Shown here: positions 51,514 to 51,706 of the stretch, piece by piece
Layout of the letters: the number at the start of each line of letters is the position of its first letter
Position numbering within the stretch: position 1 is the first letter of the stretch
Origin: Bacteroidota bacterium
GTDB taxonomy: Bacteria; Bacteroidota; Bacteroidia; Bacteroidales; GCA-2748055
Reading direction: 5' to 3'
Length of the DNA: 51,706 bases
Assembly: GCA_024244665.1 (NCBI GenBank)
Contig: JAAEOI010000237.1
Span: 1-51,706, forward strand
Notes under the pieces: generated by a model
What the model saw: only the letters and a program-made list of their open reading frames with translations
Database searches by the model: none
What the model was told of the DNA's origin: nothing
Translations under genes and position numbers: made by a program

Positions 51514-51706
51514 TTAACGCCGGAGTAGACCACTACCACCCACCGGTGAAAAACACTACCACCCTGCTGGGATGAATCAGCTCTTTCTACATTTTCCTTT
51601 CTGAAATGAAGTTAGAGCAAATAATGAACCCGTCAAGGTTATACAAAGCTCCACTTCGTTCCGACCTTGACAGAACCCTTATTTGCATCTAAACAGTAAT
51701 TTAAGA

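Larger units (their letters stand above)
50791..51706. other. Gene-free end of the window
   Basis: No credible gene is visible in these 0.9 kb. It holds an imperfect hairpin (50853-50886), the second copy of the dispersed element (51014-51513) with two direct copies of GGGATATCTATTATCGGG (near 51179 and 51248), and beyond 51513 an outer part that may belong to an adjacent mobile element: GGTAGT-type repeats near 51534-51562 and an imperfect inverted pair GTCAAGGT...ACCTTGAC (51632-51670). Confidence 0.6.

Noticed and set aside
51014..51706. IS21-family element
   Set aside because: The multiple short end repeats are suggestive, but no istA or istB coding is visible and the ends are not defined, so the family name is not claimed.

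Overview
The window looks like a chromosomal segment of a marine-type Bacteroidota (probably Bacteroidales/Marinilabiliales-like; this is inference). The grounds are TAnnTTTG-type -7 boxes, many SPII lipoproteins, a TonB-dependent receptor, DUF5686 and DUF5916 outer-membrane proteins, the SDR-type fructuronate reductase, and a gene set for sulfated, fucose-, xylose- and uronate-containing (algal-type) polysaccharide. No rRNA, tRNA or CRISPR array was seen.

Layout. 1-0.2 kb: 3' end of a 2-keto-3-deoxygluconate kinase. 0.2-0.84 kb: decayed DNA with a DUF4143-ATPase remnant. 0.84-11.65 kb: saccharide-processing block with a DUF6807 lipoprotein, two sulfatases, a Tat-exported Gfo/Idh/MocA dehydrogenase, a sugar isomerase/epimerase, a GH95 fucosidase and a DoxX/TIM-barrel fusion. 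11.8-13.1 kb: an AAA/DUF4143 ATPase preceded by duplicated palindromes. 19.8-13.2 kb (minus): xylose operon, Nudix regulator > xylB > xylA > sugar/H+ symporter > lactonase. 23.7-20.0 kb (minus): KDPG aldolase > TRAP transporter PQM. 23.9-25.3 kb: a beta-helix lipoprotein pseudogene interrupted by a repeat element. 27.5-25.3 kb: DUF5916 outer-membrane protein. 31.6-27.6 kb (minus): lacI-kduI-kduD-DUF4861. 31.7-37.0 kb: metal-related genes (CDF transporter, HMA-domain TonB receptor, Cys-rich HYC_CC_PP-type protein) plus an S41 peptidase. 37.1-39.15 kb: lipoprotein, broken alpha/beta hydrolase, VOC protein. 41.8-39.1 kb: DUF5686. 44.5-41.9 kb (minus): uxaE-uxaC, divergent from a second lacI followed by SDR fructuronate reductase, a truncated uxuA, a LarA-like protein, pdxB and gnd. 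50.7-51.7 kb: non-coding, with a second, inverted copy of the repeat element.

How the genes work together. Unsaturated uronates from lyases go through KduI and KduD to KDG; glucuronate and galacturonate go through UxaC, UxaE and the SDR reductase towards mannonate. KDG is phosphorylated (partial kdgK) and split by the KDPG aldolase, whose operon also carries a TRAP importer. The same 20-bp palindrome lies before both the aldolase/TRAP operon and the lacI-kdu operon, so the local LacI protein probably controls both. Xylose is handled by its own Nudix-regulated operon. The most interesting points are this shared operator, the uxuA remnant lying directly before a LarA-like epimerase (possible mannonate/gluconate route), the inverted pair of repeat elements, one of which splits a gene, and the heptamer/tetramer intergenic repeats.
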